Below, in pieces: positions 51,088 to 62,448 of a stretch of DNA of 64,000 nucleotides. Position numbers and translations under genes: made by a program. How positions within the stretch are numbered: the first letter of the stretch is position 1; each line of letters starts with the position of its first letter. The notes below the pieces were generated by a model that saw nothing but the letters and a program-made list of their open reading frames with translations, had not been told where the DNA came from and searched no databases. Source of the stretch: Takifugu bimaculatus. Lineage: Eukaryota > Chordata > Actinopteri > Tetraodontiformes > Tetraodontidae. The DNA is taken from assembly GCA_004026145.2 (NCBI GenBank), contig CP034992.1, forward strand, positions 4,224,931 through 4,288,930, read 5' to 3'.

Positions 51088-54000
51088 ATGTCGTGGCTCT
51101 CACCCGTGTCATGGGCCAAATGGACCTGGACGGCTGTGCGAGGGGGAGAGGAAGAACAGAATGAAGAGGGACTGGAGACCAGCGAGGAGCATGGTGGAGA
51201 GGAAGAAGAGAAGGAGGAGGAGAGATCTCAAGGCTACAGGCAAGTGTGGAGCCGTGTGACGGGGAGCACTGTGAACTGGAGGGAAAGCTTCACTCACATG
51301 TGTGAACATATCTGCATCCAACTGCAGAAGAAACAAAATTGTACAAGAATATGTGTTCTGGGCCATCAATGCATCCTCTTTTTGATAGAGATAGTGTGTG
51401 TTGTGGCTGTGGTTTGTCAGCATTGGTTTTTCTTCCTGATGACACATAAACACGACACTTTTGTACCATTTTGTTCATTGTCATTTTGATCTCGCTGTTC
51501 AGATTCGGACCTACTGTTAAGATATTGCTAACCAACAATAATTTGTAATTTTTCTTCTTTAACAAGTCACTTTTCTCTCTGATGGCATGTTGGTGTAGCT
51601 TAAGAAGTCAGATCAAATTTCCTTCAAATTCATAATCATGAAATCTCCAGTTATTGCCTAAAACATGTCAGATGCTGTGTGCAATGTGGCTGCACGCGGA
51701 GCTAAATTTGTGACAGGAAATGGTGCACTGCTCCATTTCCTCTTTGACAGATGCCTCAAGTGGAGTTAACAGTAAAGGCGGAACATTTAATACAGATACA
51801 TTTGGCGAATGTACTGTGATTGCCTACCTCTTTTAAAGACCACTAAGCTCTTTGGTGGCCATGGTTACAGCACATGGCTCCTCAGTCATAAGTATGGTGT
51901 GCTCATGCTGTGCTTTGTTTCTCCCCTCATCATTGTTGTCCTTCTGACAGGAACAGAAATAAAGTGAATTTGAGTGTTTTGTGTGTTTGTTTGCAGTTGT
52001 GGTTTCACTCTAATGAACATGTGTTTTTTTTTCATAGTTCCTGCACCACTTTTCAACTACCCAAAGAATATTTTGCCCTCTCACTCTAATTCTAACACAG
52101 ATCTTCTATCATTTTACTCTCCCTCTCTCTGGTTTCTGCAGCTCTGATTCCGAGGGTCATTTTGATACTCCTGAAGAAGCGACGCCGGTCCGTTCCATTC
52201 CAGACTTCCCAGGAGAGCTGGAGGACAGCAAGGATCCAGATAGGACAGGTACGGCCAGACAGAAGTCAGGTTTATAGTGATGGAATCAGCATCAATCATT
52301 TATTTGGCTTTGTACTGAATTAAAAAAAAAACTTTGTGTACATGTAATAACATGTGAAAAAGCTCATGGCAACAGCAGTATCAGGTTCACAATGAAAGAG
52401 TACCTTTATACAAGCTACAAGTCTAACAGTGAGTCAGGAATGTACAGACTCTACCTGCTGAATTTTAGCAGAAGCTACGCCGGGTTAATATCTAACATTG
52501 TTGTTAACGTAGTCTACACGTGCTCCACCACCTTGTTTCAGGCCTGTTGGTCGGCACGTACGTTTGGTATGATGATGGCAGATGTCATAGTCATCTGGAT
52601 CAGTCAGAGGTGGAGCCCCTCACTGAGTGTGGGAACAGCCTTTGCTCTGGAGTTCACCCCGAATTTGTATTGGTGGCCGATAAAGGTCACAATGAAGGAA
52701 GTGGCTAAATAAATGGGGCCTAAGCAGCTTGGTGTTTAAGGATGATTCCATGTGTGGTCGGGACGAAGGTCTTTACTGTAAAACAGCCCTCAGCAACATT
52801 GTACAGCTGTGCACATTCTGAAAGTTAACTATCACTGAAAGAGAAGAGATTTTCCACTTTTGTTTAAACACAAACCTCCACTTTCGCAGCAAAGAATGAG
52901 GAAGTTTGGCTCCAGGCCCCGAAGTAAAGCCTAAATGTAAACACACTAATGGCTGCTTTTGTCTATCAGCTCTAAACTTTATGCTAATGGGATCAGGAAT
53001 TCGTACATAATGTTCATTTATTAACGTGTAATAGAGGAACCCTAGGCGTTTTATTAAAATCATAATTTTCCTGAGGACTGCTTTATATTACATCAGATAT
53101 AAAGAAGGGAAAAAAGTAAGTCATTAAACTATGTCATTAGTTAAAGTCAATTTAAAGAGCAACCTATTGTAAATGAGAGCATCTGAATTTTCTTACCGAA
53201 TATGTATATGAATTTGGATAAGTGCACATTTCAGGCTGAAGAGCAGGATTACGTAGGTAGAAAATAATATTTGCTAGAAACACATTAATGGGAATGGAAT
53301 TAAGAAGGAACATAGCAGGCTTTTCTTGTCTCCTAGCAACATAACACGACAGGAGTACCGTGGCTATGAAAGGTGCTGTCAAATATGCAGATATGTAAAA
53401 ATATTCCTTTGAAGAAATAATAGCACGCTGTTATTTATAACACCCATCATAAAATAAACTGCACCTTTTACTGTTCCTACTCTATTTTCTGGTGCACTAC
53501 AAGGTTACTTTCTATTGCCATGGCAACAGCAGCACTTTGAATGGCCCTCTTGTTTGTAACCAATAAGATGTGAGATGATTGAGCGAGTGAGGACACAGCT
53601 TTCCTCTTTGGACTACGATTTTTTTAAATTTTTCCTTTTTGAATATTTCAGATGTGGAGAAAGAAGAGCACCTGATCGTGACCGCTCCCATCGGTGAGCC
53701 GGATATTTTTCTAAACCACAGCATGGGTCAGGACGAGCCCGCGGCCCCCATGGGTGGCTCACTGAAAATAAGCATACAAACAATAGAAGAAGAACAACCA
53801 CAGGACCCTCCGGAACCTCTGGACTCAGACGTCGCTGCAGCTACTATGACGGAAACACCAGAATTGACAAGATGCACAGATCCATCCTCTGAAGAAGCTC
53901 AAGCTCCAGTCCCCATCCTGGATGCAAGTTCTGTGCTGGATACAAACCAGCCTCCCATTTCAGGAGAGTACTCACTTCAGAGCAGGGAACCTTCTGGCAG

Positions 54001-55895
54001 CCCAGCTGTGGAGTCACCTGAGCAGAAACTGGATGAGATGGAGTCGCAATGCCACGACACCCAGCCTGATCAAAAGACAAAAAGCAGCAAAGCCAAGCCT
54101 CCGTCTCTGCAGATCAACACAGCGGTGAACAATTATGAGCAAACCATTGAGGAACAAGAACTTCCTATTGCAAAGGGCGCTTACAAATTCGACCTCGACC
54201 GACTGGATGAAAGCTTCAATCCCTTCACTAGCGGTGGCCCCTAAAATACCGAACTCTCCCCCGCCATGTGGGTCAGGTTCTCTCCCCACGCTTGAGCAAG
54301 CTCCACGGTTCAATCTCATCATCTGAAACCAGCTCAGCTGCACCAGCAGAAGGAGGAGATGAAGGAGTCATCATCCGGGCCAAAGTCGATGGTGCTGGAG
54401 TTTGGTCTGGATGACGGGGCAGTCAGCAAGCCCCCTCCCAAGAAAATGGGCAGCAAAAAGACAATCAGTAAGCTTGCAGCTAAGAAGCAGAAGGCCAAAG
54501 GGTCAGAAGCCTTCAGCAAAGCTGCCCCACAACCGACAATTTCAGAAACGGTTCCCCAACCAGCATCAGAACCAGCTTCAGCTCCCCTTCCAGAAGCTGC
54601 ACCGCCAGACACAGACTCTCCTGCCGCCCTCAACCTTGATGATATTCCTATTCCCAAAACAGGACAGTACAACTTTGATCCAAGCAAGTGGGACGACCCA
54701 AACTTCAATCCATTTGGCAGCAATAGCCAAGTGAGCAGCTCTCCGGTGCTGCCTAAGGGCTCCTACACTTTCGATCCAGACAATTTTGACGACTCTGTGG
54801 ACCCGTTCAAAGGCTCTAAAAGCCTGAGCTTAGAGGAGTCATCCAGCAGTGTCAATCAAACGGAGAAGAAAGTTCCAAACAAAGGTCAGCAGAAAGCAGG
54901 AGAGAAGAAGGTGAGGCAGATTCCAAAGAAGAGCAAAGAAAGGACAATAACGTAAGTCTTTCTTGTTTGTTTGCTAATTTCACCACCGATAAAATATTTT
55001 TTCATTAGCAGTATTATAATTTAGCTGGATATTTTGATTATCCAACAGGATGTTTCAAACACTTAAGATTTTATATTGACCAGCGACGCCATTGTTGTAT
55101 TTAGGCTCCTAAACGTGTCCTGGTCTATTCTCAGCTCTTCCTGGTGTGTCAGGCATCTTGTGCTCAAACCTGAAACTATCTGCTGAATGTCTGACACGCT
55201 GAGCTCCACGTCTTCTGTTGCTCACACGCTCTTCTTCTTGTCTCTTCCCCCCCGCTGTCTTTTCATCCCCCTTGATTATCATTCCCTTCATCCTTCACAC
55301 TTCTTTTCTCTTGTGTGTTGCATAACCCTCCTCCCAACCTCTGCTTTCCTCCTCACCGGTTAGCTCCGGGAAAAGCGAACAGGCCAAGTTTCTCTGTTTT
55401 CTGTTGTAAGTACTCTCACTCTCGACGCTCCTCCCTGTCATACACGCTGGCTCGTACTCGTTATTGGACGCACTGAGGCCAGAGCACATAGAGGGAAAGA
55501 ATGTCTTCTTCTGTTTCAAGGCCATCGCCATCCTACACAAGCACATTGATTTGCTCCATCTTGTGATCCTTCCAGGAGTTCATCAGCTCTCCTTTATTAA
55601 CACTAACTAGTCTGCAGCTGCACCACTTAGTATGAGCCAGTGGAAATAGCACAGAAAAGCTACAGAAACAGAAGGATGATGCAGTAAATTGAACCACTTA
55701 CAGGTCACTGAAGTTAAATTAAATGTCCTGTCATCCTCTGCTTCTTCTGTAGGAACTCCTGCAAAGTTCAGAACTATGACGACGGCCCGTCCTCGGCGCC
55801 CGACGTGTGTAATCAGGTAACGTGTTTGTCCTCGGGCAGCTGACATGTATCTCCTTACTGCAGTGACCCTGTGATGCCCATCATTCAGCAGCTGT

Positions 55896-55951
<56 letters not shown>

Positions 55952-58624
55952 CAGGGCATGAGCTGACATCATCGCTGGTGTTGCCAGCTCTGCAGTGCTG
56001 ATTCGATGTGGTGAAATCACTGTTGTCGCCCCCATCTTTGCTCACTGAATCCGAGATCCATCATCTGATAGTCTAATCAAACGTTACCCTCCCAATAATG
56101 CTTTTAAGTCTCTCAAAAATGAAAAACTTTTTTTCCACGTGTTTCTATTTTTTCCATGCATTCCTGCTTTTGTGGTCTCTAGGGAGAGGAGGAGGTGGTG
56201 GTTCACACTCCAGAGATCAGTCAGAGAGTCCATCACGCCACCTGACGAGGAGAAGCTGGCCTCCACCGGCATCATGAGCCTGGCGACTGACAGCCCAGAA
56301 GACCCTGAATGCACCAAGGCACCTGGGAAACAACAGTCAGATACGGATGGTATGTTCGGCTCGTCAGACACTTCGCAGTTCGTAGAATTATGGGATGAGT
56401 CTGAAGTCAAGGAAAGTGTATTTATAGAGACTACACACATGCGTAATGTGCACAGCAGAGATTTAATAGATTTGATTCGATAAATAAGACCCGATGTGTT
56501 TACAAGATCACTCCTCTGCACTTTAAAAACAAGTTTAATTAATCAGTGTTGCGAAGATTCACTTCTCAATTTGATGTCTGCTTGGCTTTTTGGAGTAGTT
56601 GGAGCGTCAAACAAAAGAGGGATCACTGAGTGATTTTTATAATGAGAAGCCAGAGAAAGCTGATAATGTAATAACAGAGATTAAAAAAAACTGCAGTTGA
56701 GGTTCAGTTTTTAAAACATGGAAGGAAAAGATCATCTTGGGTTATTTACAGTGACATGCTGTACCTCACACAATGTCAGACAGCAGATTAAACAGTGTGG
56801 TTTTCATTTGAAGGTCCTGAGAAAAAGGTCACAGATCTGTTGGAGGACACCTGCACCGTGCGAGATGATACGGTAGGTAAACTGGAGCAACCAGCGTGGG
56901 AGGGTGTGCAAATACCTGAACATGCTGCTCTTTACCCCCAAAGTTTGTGTAGCAAAACTCCTTTTCTGACTTTACCTAATGCTTACCCATTTACACAATA
57001 TTTGTCTAAGATAACTACTGATTGATGTTAAGGTTATTCACACAAAAGAATGAGAGTTCTGCCTTTTTTGCAGAATGAGACGTTGAAGATGAGCGGTATT
57101 GAAGCCCCGGACACGGCAGCCGTGTCCCAGGACAACATACCCATGAGCGAGATGGACAAGGCCGAAGTGCTCACCCTCATCAGAGAAGAGGTGCGTCATT
57201 GCCCTCTATGCTCATTCTTTCAAATGAGCCTGCACAAGATCTGACCTTCTTTTTCTACTGTTCTCATCTGCCAACCAGATCATCACCAAAGAGATTGAGG
57301 TCAACGAATGGAAGAGGAAGTATGAGGAGACCAGAGCAGAGGTTTTTGAGATGAGGTACAGGTTGTTCTGCTTTTCACTCTTGAGTTAATTATTATGATT
57401 ATGGCCATATTATAAATATATGGCCATAATATATGGAATATAAACATATTGTGAATGTTTCTGAAGTGGTGAAACGGTGTTCTTGTCATCTTTACAGGAA
57501 AATTGTTGCAGAATATGAGAAAACAGTCGCACAAATGATAGGTGAGTTAGTGCCACCTAGCGGCCACTGTCTGCATCGGTGATTGGATCTTCTGCAGATT
57601 TACTTAGCATAATACCTTTAACATTGTTGAGCTATAGTATCATAGGTGTTTTCCTTGAAATAGTTTGTATTAAGAGTATCCTAAAATGTAAACACGAAAC
57701 CAAACTTTCAGTGGATGAAAGACTGGTTTTCATTGATTTACAAGATTAAGGTTTATGATTGGAATCAGTCTAAAGAGTCTTTAAATTAATGTCTGCAGAA
57801 AAAGTGAAAACACACCAATTGGTTTTATTTACCTATCTTTTTTTTCCAAGATGGTTGTTAAATTGGAGATTGGAATGTTAAAAATATCCTGATTGTCTTA
57901 ACTCTTGTGTTTGGCTTTTTTCACAGAGGACGAGCAGCAGCAGAAGAGCCTGTCCTGCAGCAAGTCGGTCAGACAGTTAACGGCAGAGAGGGATCAGGCC
58001 ATCGCCGACCTGAACTCTGTCGAACGCTCCTTCGCTGACCTTTTCAGGAGGTACGAGAACATGAAGGGAGTCCTGGAGGGTTTCAAGAAGGTCAGTAGAG
58101 CTTTGGTTTATGAAAGAATGACCAACTTTTCCCCCCGCGTTATATTTATGACCTATCCTGCGCATAACTGTCCAGAATGAAGACGTGTTGAAGAAGTGTG
58201 CGCAGGACTACCTGATGCGAATCAAACAGGAGGAGCAGCGATATCAAACACTCAAAGTGCATGCTGAGGAGAAACTGAACAAGTAAAGCTTCTTTTCAAG
58301 ATTTGTAACTTCGGAACACCCTAGCATGGCTGCTCTGGATTTAAAAATCATCCCCCTTTGAAACAGAGCTAATGAGGAGATAGCGCAGGTTCGTGCCAAG
58401 GCTAACACCGAGGCTGTTGCGCTCAATGCCGGCCTGAGGAAGGAGCAGATGAAGGTGGAATCTCTGGAAAGAGCAGTCCTTCAAAAGGTCGGCGGATGTC
58501 TGAACGCGCTTGAATTTGTATTTATCGTCTGTCACCATCCCCTCTTTGTTCCTCGCAGAATCAAGAGATTGAAGAGCTCACGAAGATCTGCGATGAGCTG
58601 ATCGCCAAACTGGGAACAGAATAA
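51088..58624 (+). CDS. tacc1: Transforming acidic coiled-coil protein 1, with frame breaks in this sequence
   Basis: TACC proteins bind XMAP215/ch-TOG and Aurora A and act at centrosomes, spindles and growing microtubule ends. The exons are 51088-51239, 52142-52248, 53652-54951, 55753-55816, 56183-56349, 56814-56872, 57074-57190, 57279-57355, 57498-57541, 57927-58090, 58176-58282, 58367-58487 and 58559-58624, about 847 aa if the frame is continuous. Exon 1 carries LSPVSWAKWTWTAVRGG, diagnostic of TACC1. SDSEG follows in exon 2. SDP repeats (GAYKFDLDRLDESFNPF, GQYNFDPSKWDDPNFNPFG, GSYTFDPDNFDDSVDPF) are in exon 3. The last ~210 residues are the TACC coiled coil, ending QEIEELTKICDELIAKLGTE, and are intact. 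Intron 1 is GC-AG. The reading frame is broken at 54242-54360 and at 56243, by sequence errors or real damage. Confidence 0.9.
51240..52141 (+). other. tacc1 intron 1 with GC-AG borders
   Basis: The donor reads TACAG|GCAAGT, the optimal sequence for the rare GC class, and the acceptor TTTCTGCAG|CTCTG. The join gives AG+C and leads directly into SDSEGHFDTPEE, which aligns with the TACC1 sequence following exon 1. No nearby GT donor in the right phase looks better. Confidence 0.75.
55364..55405 (+). other. Candidate 42-nt cassette exon of tacc1
   Basis: Between exons 3 and 4 lies a segment with acceptor CACCGGTTAG|CTCC and donor CTGTT|GTAAGT. It is 42 nt (14 codons) and preserves the phase-2 joins on both sides. 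The insert would read TSGKSEQAKFLCFLL. Size, phase and a near-consensus donor support an alternative microexon, but I cannot confirm expression. Confidence 0.45.
55898..55950. repeat. (CA)n microsatellite in tacc1
   Basis: About 26 CA units within the intron after the 55753-55816 exon. Confidence 0.97.
57551..57563 (-). promoter_or_regulatory. CTCF-like motif in a tacc1 intron
   Basis: The minus strand reads CCGCTAGGTGGCA, a good match to the CTCF core, 10 bp after the donor of the 57498-57541 exon. Confidence 0.35.
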
Positions 58625-59997
58625 GAGGCCTTTGACAGAACTCCAGCATCGATGTAAACTCCGTACATAAACCTTTCTCCCCCTCTTTACTCATGATTTT
58701 TAACACATTAACACGTTTTCAGTCCAGCGTATTGAACCATAACTGATCGTGTGTGGCTAAGAAGCATGAAGTTATTGACGAGATATATTTTTATGGATTT
58801 TAAGGTGCCATGTTTCATTGTTCTTTGGTTATTTACAGTGGAGGATAAGGATATAGAAAATACTCTAACTGATTTCACACTTTTTAACCCTGTGTACAAA
58901 TGGTGAAGCTCAATTCTAGTTTGATGTGCTTTAAATGGTGTAGTGAAGTGTGGAAACTAAGGGAAAGACGGGCATCTGTATCACATCGACATGTTAGATG
59001 TTACTGGTGCACAAGAAGGTTTCCAGATTCTCTTTACTACATATGATAGCTGCCCTCACACACATATACATAGTATTTAATAAAGGATGGATTCTATTTT
59101 GTGATAAGAAATTGCCTTTAAATCAAATCTTATTTGATAGTTGTCCAATTTGCTGTCATCTGATAATGACTCTAACTCAAATTTGCCAAAATATGGGAAT
59201 TACTTGCTTTCCCTCTAAGAAACACCTTAATGGGGAACACAGACATAGTTTACAGAAATTAATCCCTGATGAGTGCCTAAATGGATGAAAGTTAATGGCC
59301 TTTCTGCCAATTATATGAAATTATTATATCAAATATCTTGCTGCCATTTCTCATGACAGTTTAAGTCTCAAGAAATAATGTTATGCACAATACAGCCCTA
59401 TAACATATCTGACAACACAAAATGAAAAGCACTTCTTGGATGACTATGATAAAGTCGGTTATATTTCTATGCTGTTGGTTAATATTGACCTAAAGAGTAA
59501 AAAAAAAAATCTTTTGCTGCCACATTGATATTCTGAGCACATTTTCTGAGCTAAAATCATGCTGGTGTGACTTAATTTCAACTGCTTTACAAAAGTTTCT
59601 AAAAATATTCTCTTTGCAGTTCACAGTAAGCTGTAGATAACCAACATGGATGGGTTTGTGCTTTTATATTTGATTGCAGTGATTTTGAGGCTCAGTCTGT
59701 TAAGCAAATATTGATTGCGCCCAAAGGAGTGAAACACAAAGTGCATTTTTGTTTTAGTTCAGATATAAATGACAGATTTCATTCCAGTATAATTAGCTGC
59801 CAAATCCCACTCTACAATGGTCTAAATGTGATTGTCCTGTTGTAGAAATGTTGTCTGGAGGTGCTTTCTTGCTGCATATCTATTGTTACATTACAATCTG
59901 TGCACATTTTATATATTAAAAAATATTTTGTTCATACTGTTTGTAAAATCATAGCATCATTGTGTCATCTGCCATATTTTGTGCATTCCTGAATAAA
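58625..59997 (+). other. tacc1 3' untranslated region
   Basis: AT-rich sequence follows the tacc1 stop (TAA at 58622-58624). AATAAA hexamers at 59089-59094 and 59992-59997 give a short (about 0.47 kb) and a long (about 1.4 kb) 3' UTR. No coding potential is seen. Confidence 0.65.
59992..59997 (+). terminator. Distal polyadenylation signal of tacc1
   Basis: AATAAA at the end of the AT-rich 3' UTR, followed within about 30 nt by TT-rich sequence. Confidence 0.55.
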
Positions 59998-60138
59998 TGG
60001 TTAAGATTTTATATATTTCCTGGAATAATTTAGGCTATGTTTGTGATTTCTGTGTAACTGTTTTATATTTACGAAGGCAACAAAACAATTTTAAGCATTT
60101 GTTAGGGACCTCGTCCTCACGTTATAAGCGTCTTTTGT

Positions 60139-60154
60139 CCACACGGGGGCGCAG
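60139..60154 (+). promoter_or_regulatory. CTCF-like motif between tacc1 and the loxl2-like gene
   Basis: CCACACGGGGGCGCAG carries the GGGGGCGC half of the CTCF core with a less perfect left half. It lies in the short interval between two same-strand genes. Confidence 0.3.
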
Positions 60155-60480
60155 CGGCTTCACAAATATGCTGATATTTTCTGAGCACGAGTTTATTTTG
60201 TCGTTCGTTGGGTATTCATTTATTTTTATTTACCGTACAGCTCTACTTTACAGCTATTCTATTGTTACGATAGACGCATGTTTGGATCTAATTTTTGAGA
60301 TGTAGTGTGCATGCGGTCGTCGTAAAATGTTAGATGTGTGTTATTGTTAGAAGAGGTGTATTATTTCTCAGCAATATGTAAGAAACAAGATATTGTATTG
60401 GTTCAAACTAAGCGATCTTGTGTAAAGTCTGTATAAAGTTGTTATCTAACAAAGATATTCTACATAATAGCGACCCCGTC

Positions 60481-60753
60481 GACAGCTCAGGTGTACCGCC
60501 CTAATGTTTTTGTAACCCTGGTGACTTGGCGGAGAGGGCGTGTCCAGGATGCTGAGGCGGCCTCTGATTGGCTGATCAGCGGTGCGGGGCGTGGTCGATC
60601 ACCGCGCCGCCAGCTGCGGGAGAAGCTAAAAAACCAGCCAGGGGAGCTGAAAAAGAGACAAAAAGACCTTCGGCTTCACATCAATCCTCCCCTAAAAGTT
60701 GGAAACATCAAGGTCGGCGTGTCGGGAAGGCTCTGCAAACACTTTCTCTTAAT
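60481..60753 (+). promoter_or_regulatory. Candidate promoter and 5' UTR exon of the loxl2-like gene
   Basis: A GC-rich island contains an inverted CCAAT box (ATTGG at 60567-60571) and a GC/KLF-type word (GGGGCGTGG near 60586). It ends at a good donor, TTAAT|GTGAGT, after 60753. It lies 1.4 kb upstream of the acceptor (CCATCCAG, exon from 62149) of the first coding exon, which fits a non-coding exon 1. The open frame through it resembles nothing known and I treat it as UTR. Confidence 0.5.
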
Positions 60754-62148
60754 GTGAGTATTCTCCCGCTTTATCTCGTCCAAGTTTGTGCGTGCTGCAC
60801 TTTAATATATGCTGCAAGTTTGCAAAAAATGCGATTTTTTTATTTCTAACTTACTTGTTCTACTTGTTCCATAAACAACCTAAAACTTAAAAGGTGTCAA
60901 TTAATTTGCATCTTTTTTTGGCTTTCTCTTCCGTTCTAATTGCTGTATTATTATATTTTATAGTGGTGCACGCCCTCACACGTTAACAGGATTCTATTAT
61001 ATTCTAACGTTGCATTAATGTAATCCAGTCCAAATTGCCTCAATGGTGCTGATACTGGGATGGACTCTTCAAAGTGCGCCGGCTTTGTGAAGACTGTGTT
61101 GTGGTTAGTGGTTTAGGAGGTTTCCGTTGGTTTCTTAAAGCCTCGGATTGCTCAAGAGCATTGGCAGGGATTGAGAAAGAAATGTAATATGGGGAATTCT
61201 ATGATTTTCCAGTTAACAGGATCCCATTTGGCTAACTCTCACTGACTTAGTGTAAATGTCCTTAGTGTAAGTCCTGGCTGCCTGTAGCTGAAAGTGTTAA
61301 CTGTAAGTTCCCTTCTATAATGAGGGAGTGACTCAAGTTCTGTTCTAAGAACATAAATACTATGAACAGTAAAAGGTGCGATACTACTTTTTAAATACTT
61401 TTTGTTTTTGACAAAGGTGAGAAGTAGAATAATTTAGACAGTCTCCCTGAAATCTGGCAGAATAATGTCAACTCTATAATCATGAGACACTCCACATAAT
61501 TGCCAAATCCTAATATCACATTGAATCACTTATTCTACCACAACAGTGCCTTTAGTGGAAAGATAAAGCATATGTTTCCCCTTGATTCTTGTAAGCATGC
61601 AGCCTGAAAGTTTACTGACTGTGTTTCTCTGTGACTTTGCCTTTCCCAGCCTGTGAAATCTGCAATTTGTTTGGCTCGTTACTATGACGCCTGCTCTGAA
61701 AACGACCCCCTCCTCTCACTTTGAGGCCTCTTCAACTTTCACTGTCTTATTTAAATGCCTTTACTGCACGAGTCTTTTTCCCATGGGGCTATTCTGCCGT
61801 GACACGCCACGAAACATCGGCGTGAAGTCAACGTTTTCCCTCTGAAGCTAATTTACGCAGCCCTTCAGGCAGAGGGCAGCCGATGAATGAGAGGGGCAGC
61901 ACCCAATCTGGAGGAGCCCACATTTGCTCTCCATTAGGGTGTCATAAAGTCAGACAGGAATGCTCCCAGCAACATAACCTTCATTCTCAACCCTCACTTT
62001 CCAAACAGCCATTATTGTCACTAAACCTATTATTGTCAGATTGTCAAACACAACGTTCACTCCCCCTCAGTGTAAGTGTTGGTTTTTTTAAACAATTGCC
62101 TAAAAAGACATCCAGTCGTAGTATATTTGTGTTATTGTTTCCATCCAG
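60754..62148 (+). other. Putative loxl2-like intron 1
   Basis: AT-rich sequence between the candidate 5' UTR exon and the coding exon; no other gene or element is recognisable. Confidence 0.45.
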
Positions 62149-62165
62149 ATCCATTGGTCTGCATC

Positions 62166-62448
62166 ATGCTGCCTTCAGGGTCCATCCTCTGTCTCTTGTC
62201 AACGTTGTTTTGCACATGGGTGCTGTGCAATGCCCAGTCAGACTCTGGCACCCCGGTGATCCAGCTACGTCTCGCTGGGGACAAGAAGAAATACCACGAG
62301 GGCCGCGTAGAGGTTCTCTACAACGGGGCTTGGGGGACAGTGTGTGACGATGACTTCTCCATCTCAGCTGCCCGCGTGGTGTGTCGAGAGCTTGGCTTCA
62401 TGGATGCAGAGTCGTGGTTGCCCTCGGCCAAGTACGGAAAGGGAGAAG
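62166..62448 (+). CDS. loxl2: Lysyl oxidase-like 2-type protein, first coding exon only
   Basis: LOXL2-4 are secreted copper amine oxidases that oxidise lysines in collagen and elastin, with four SRCR domains ahead of the catalytic domain. This exon gives a signal peptide, about residues 1-23 (hydrophobic LCLLSTLFCTWVLCNA, likely cleaved after NA). SRCR 1 follows: IQLRLAGDKKKYHEGRVEV, then NGAWGTVCDDDFSISAARVV and CRELGF. The donor is GGAGAAG|GTAAGA after 62448, at the position (KYGKGEG) where the human LOXL2 exon ends. The IQLRLAG and KGEG matches favour LOXL2 over LOXL3/4; the fish a or b copy cannot be told. The ATG at 62166 is the first before the signal peptide and follows an acceptor at 62148. 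The remaining exons lie beyond the right edge. Confidence 0.85.

Noticed and set aside
54236..54332. A short intron explaining the exon 3 frame break in tacc1
   Set aside because: The frame can be joined (G|GT...CCAG|CT), but the donor is poor and the intervening peptide looks like TACC1 coding sequence; kept only as an alternative.
60491..60757. 88-codon frame over the loxl2-like promoter island
   Set aside because: It crosses a likely 5' UTR exon and donor; the secreted protein clearly starts at 62166.
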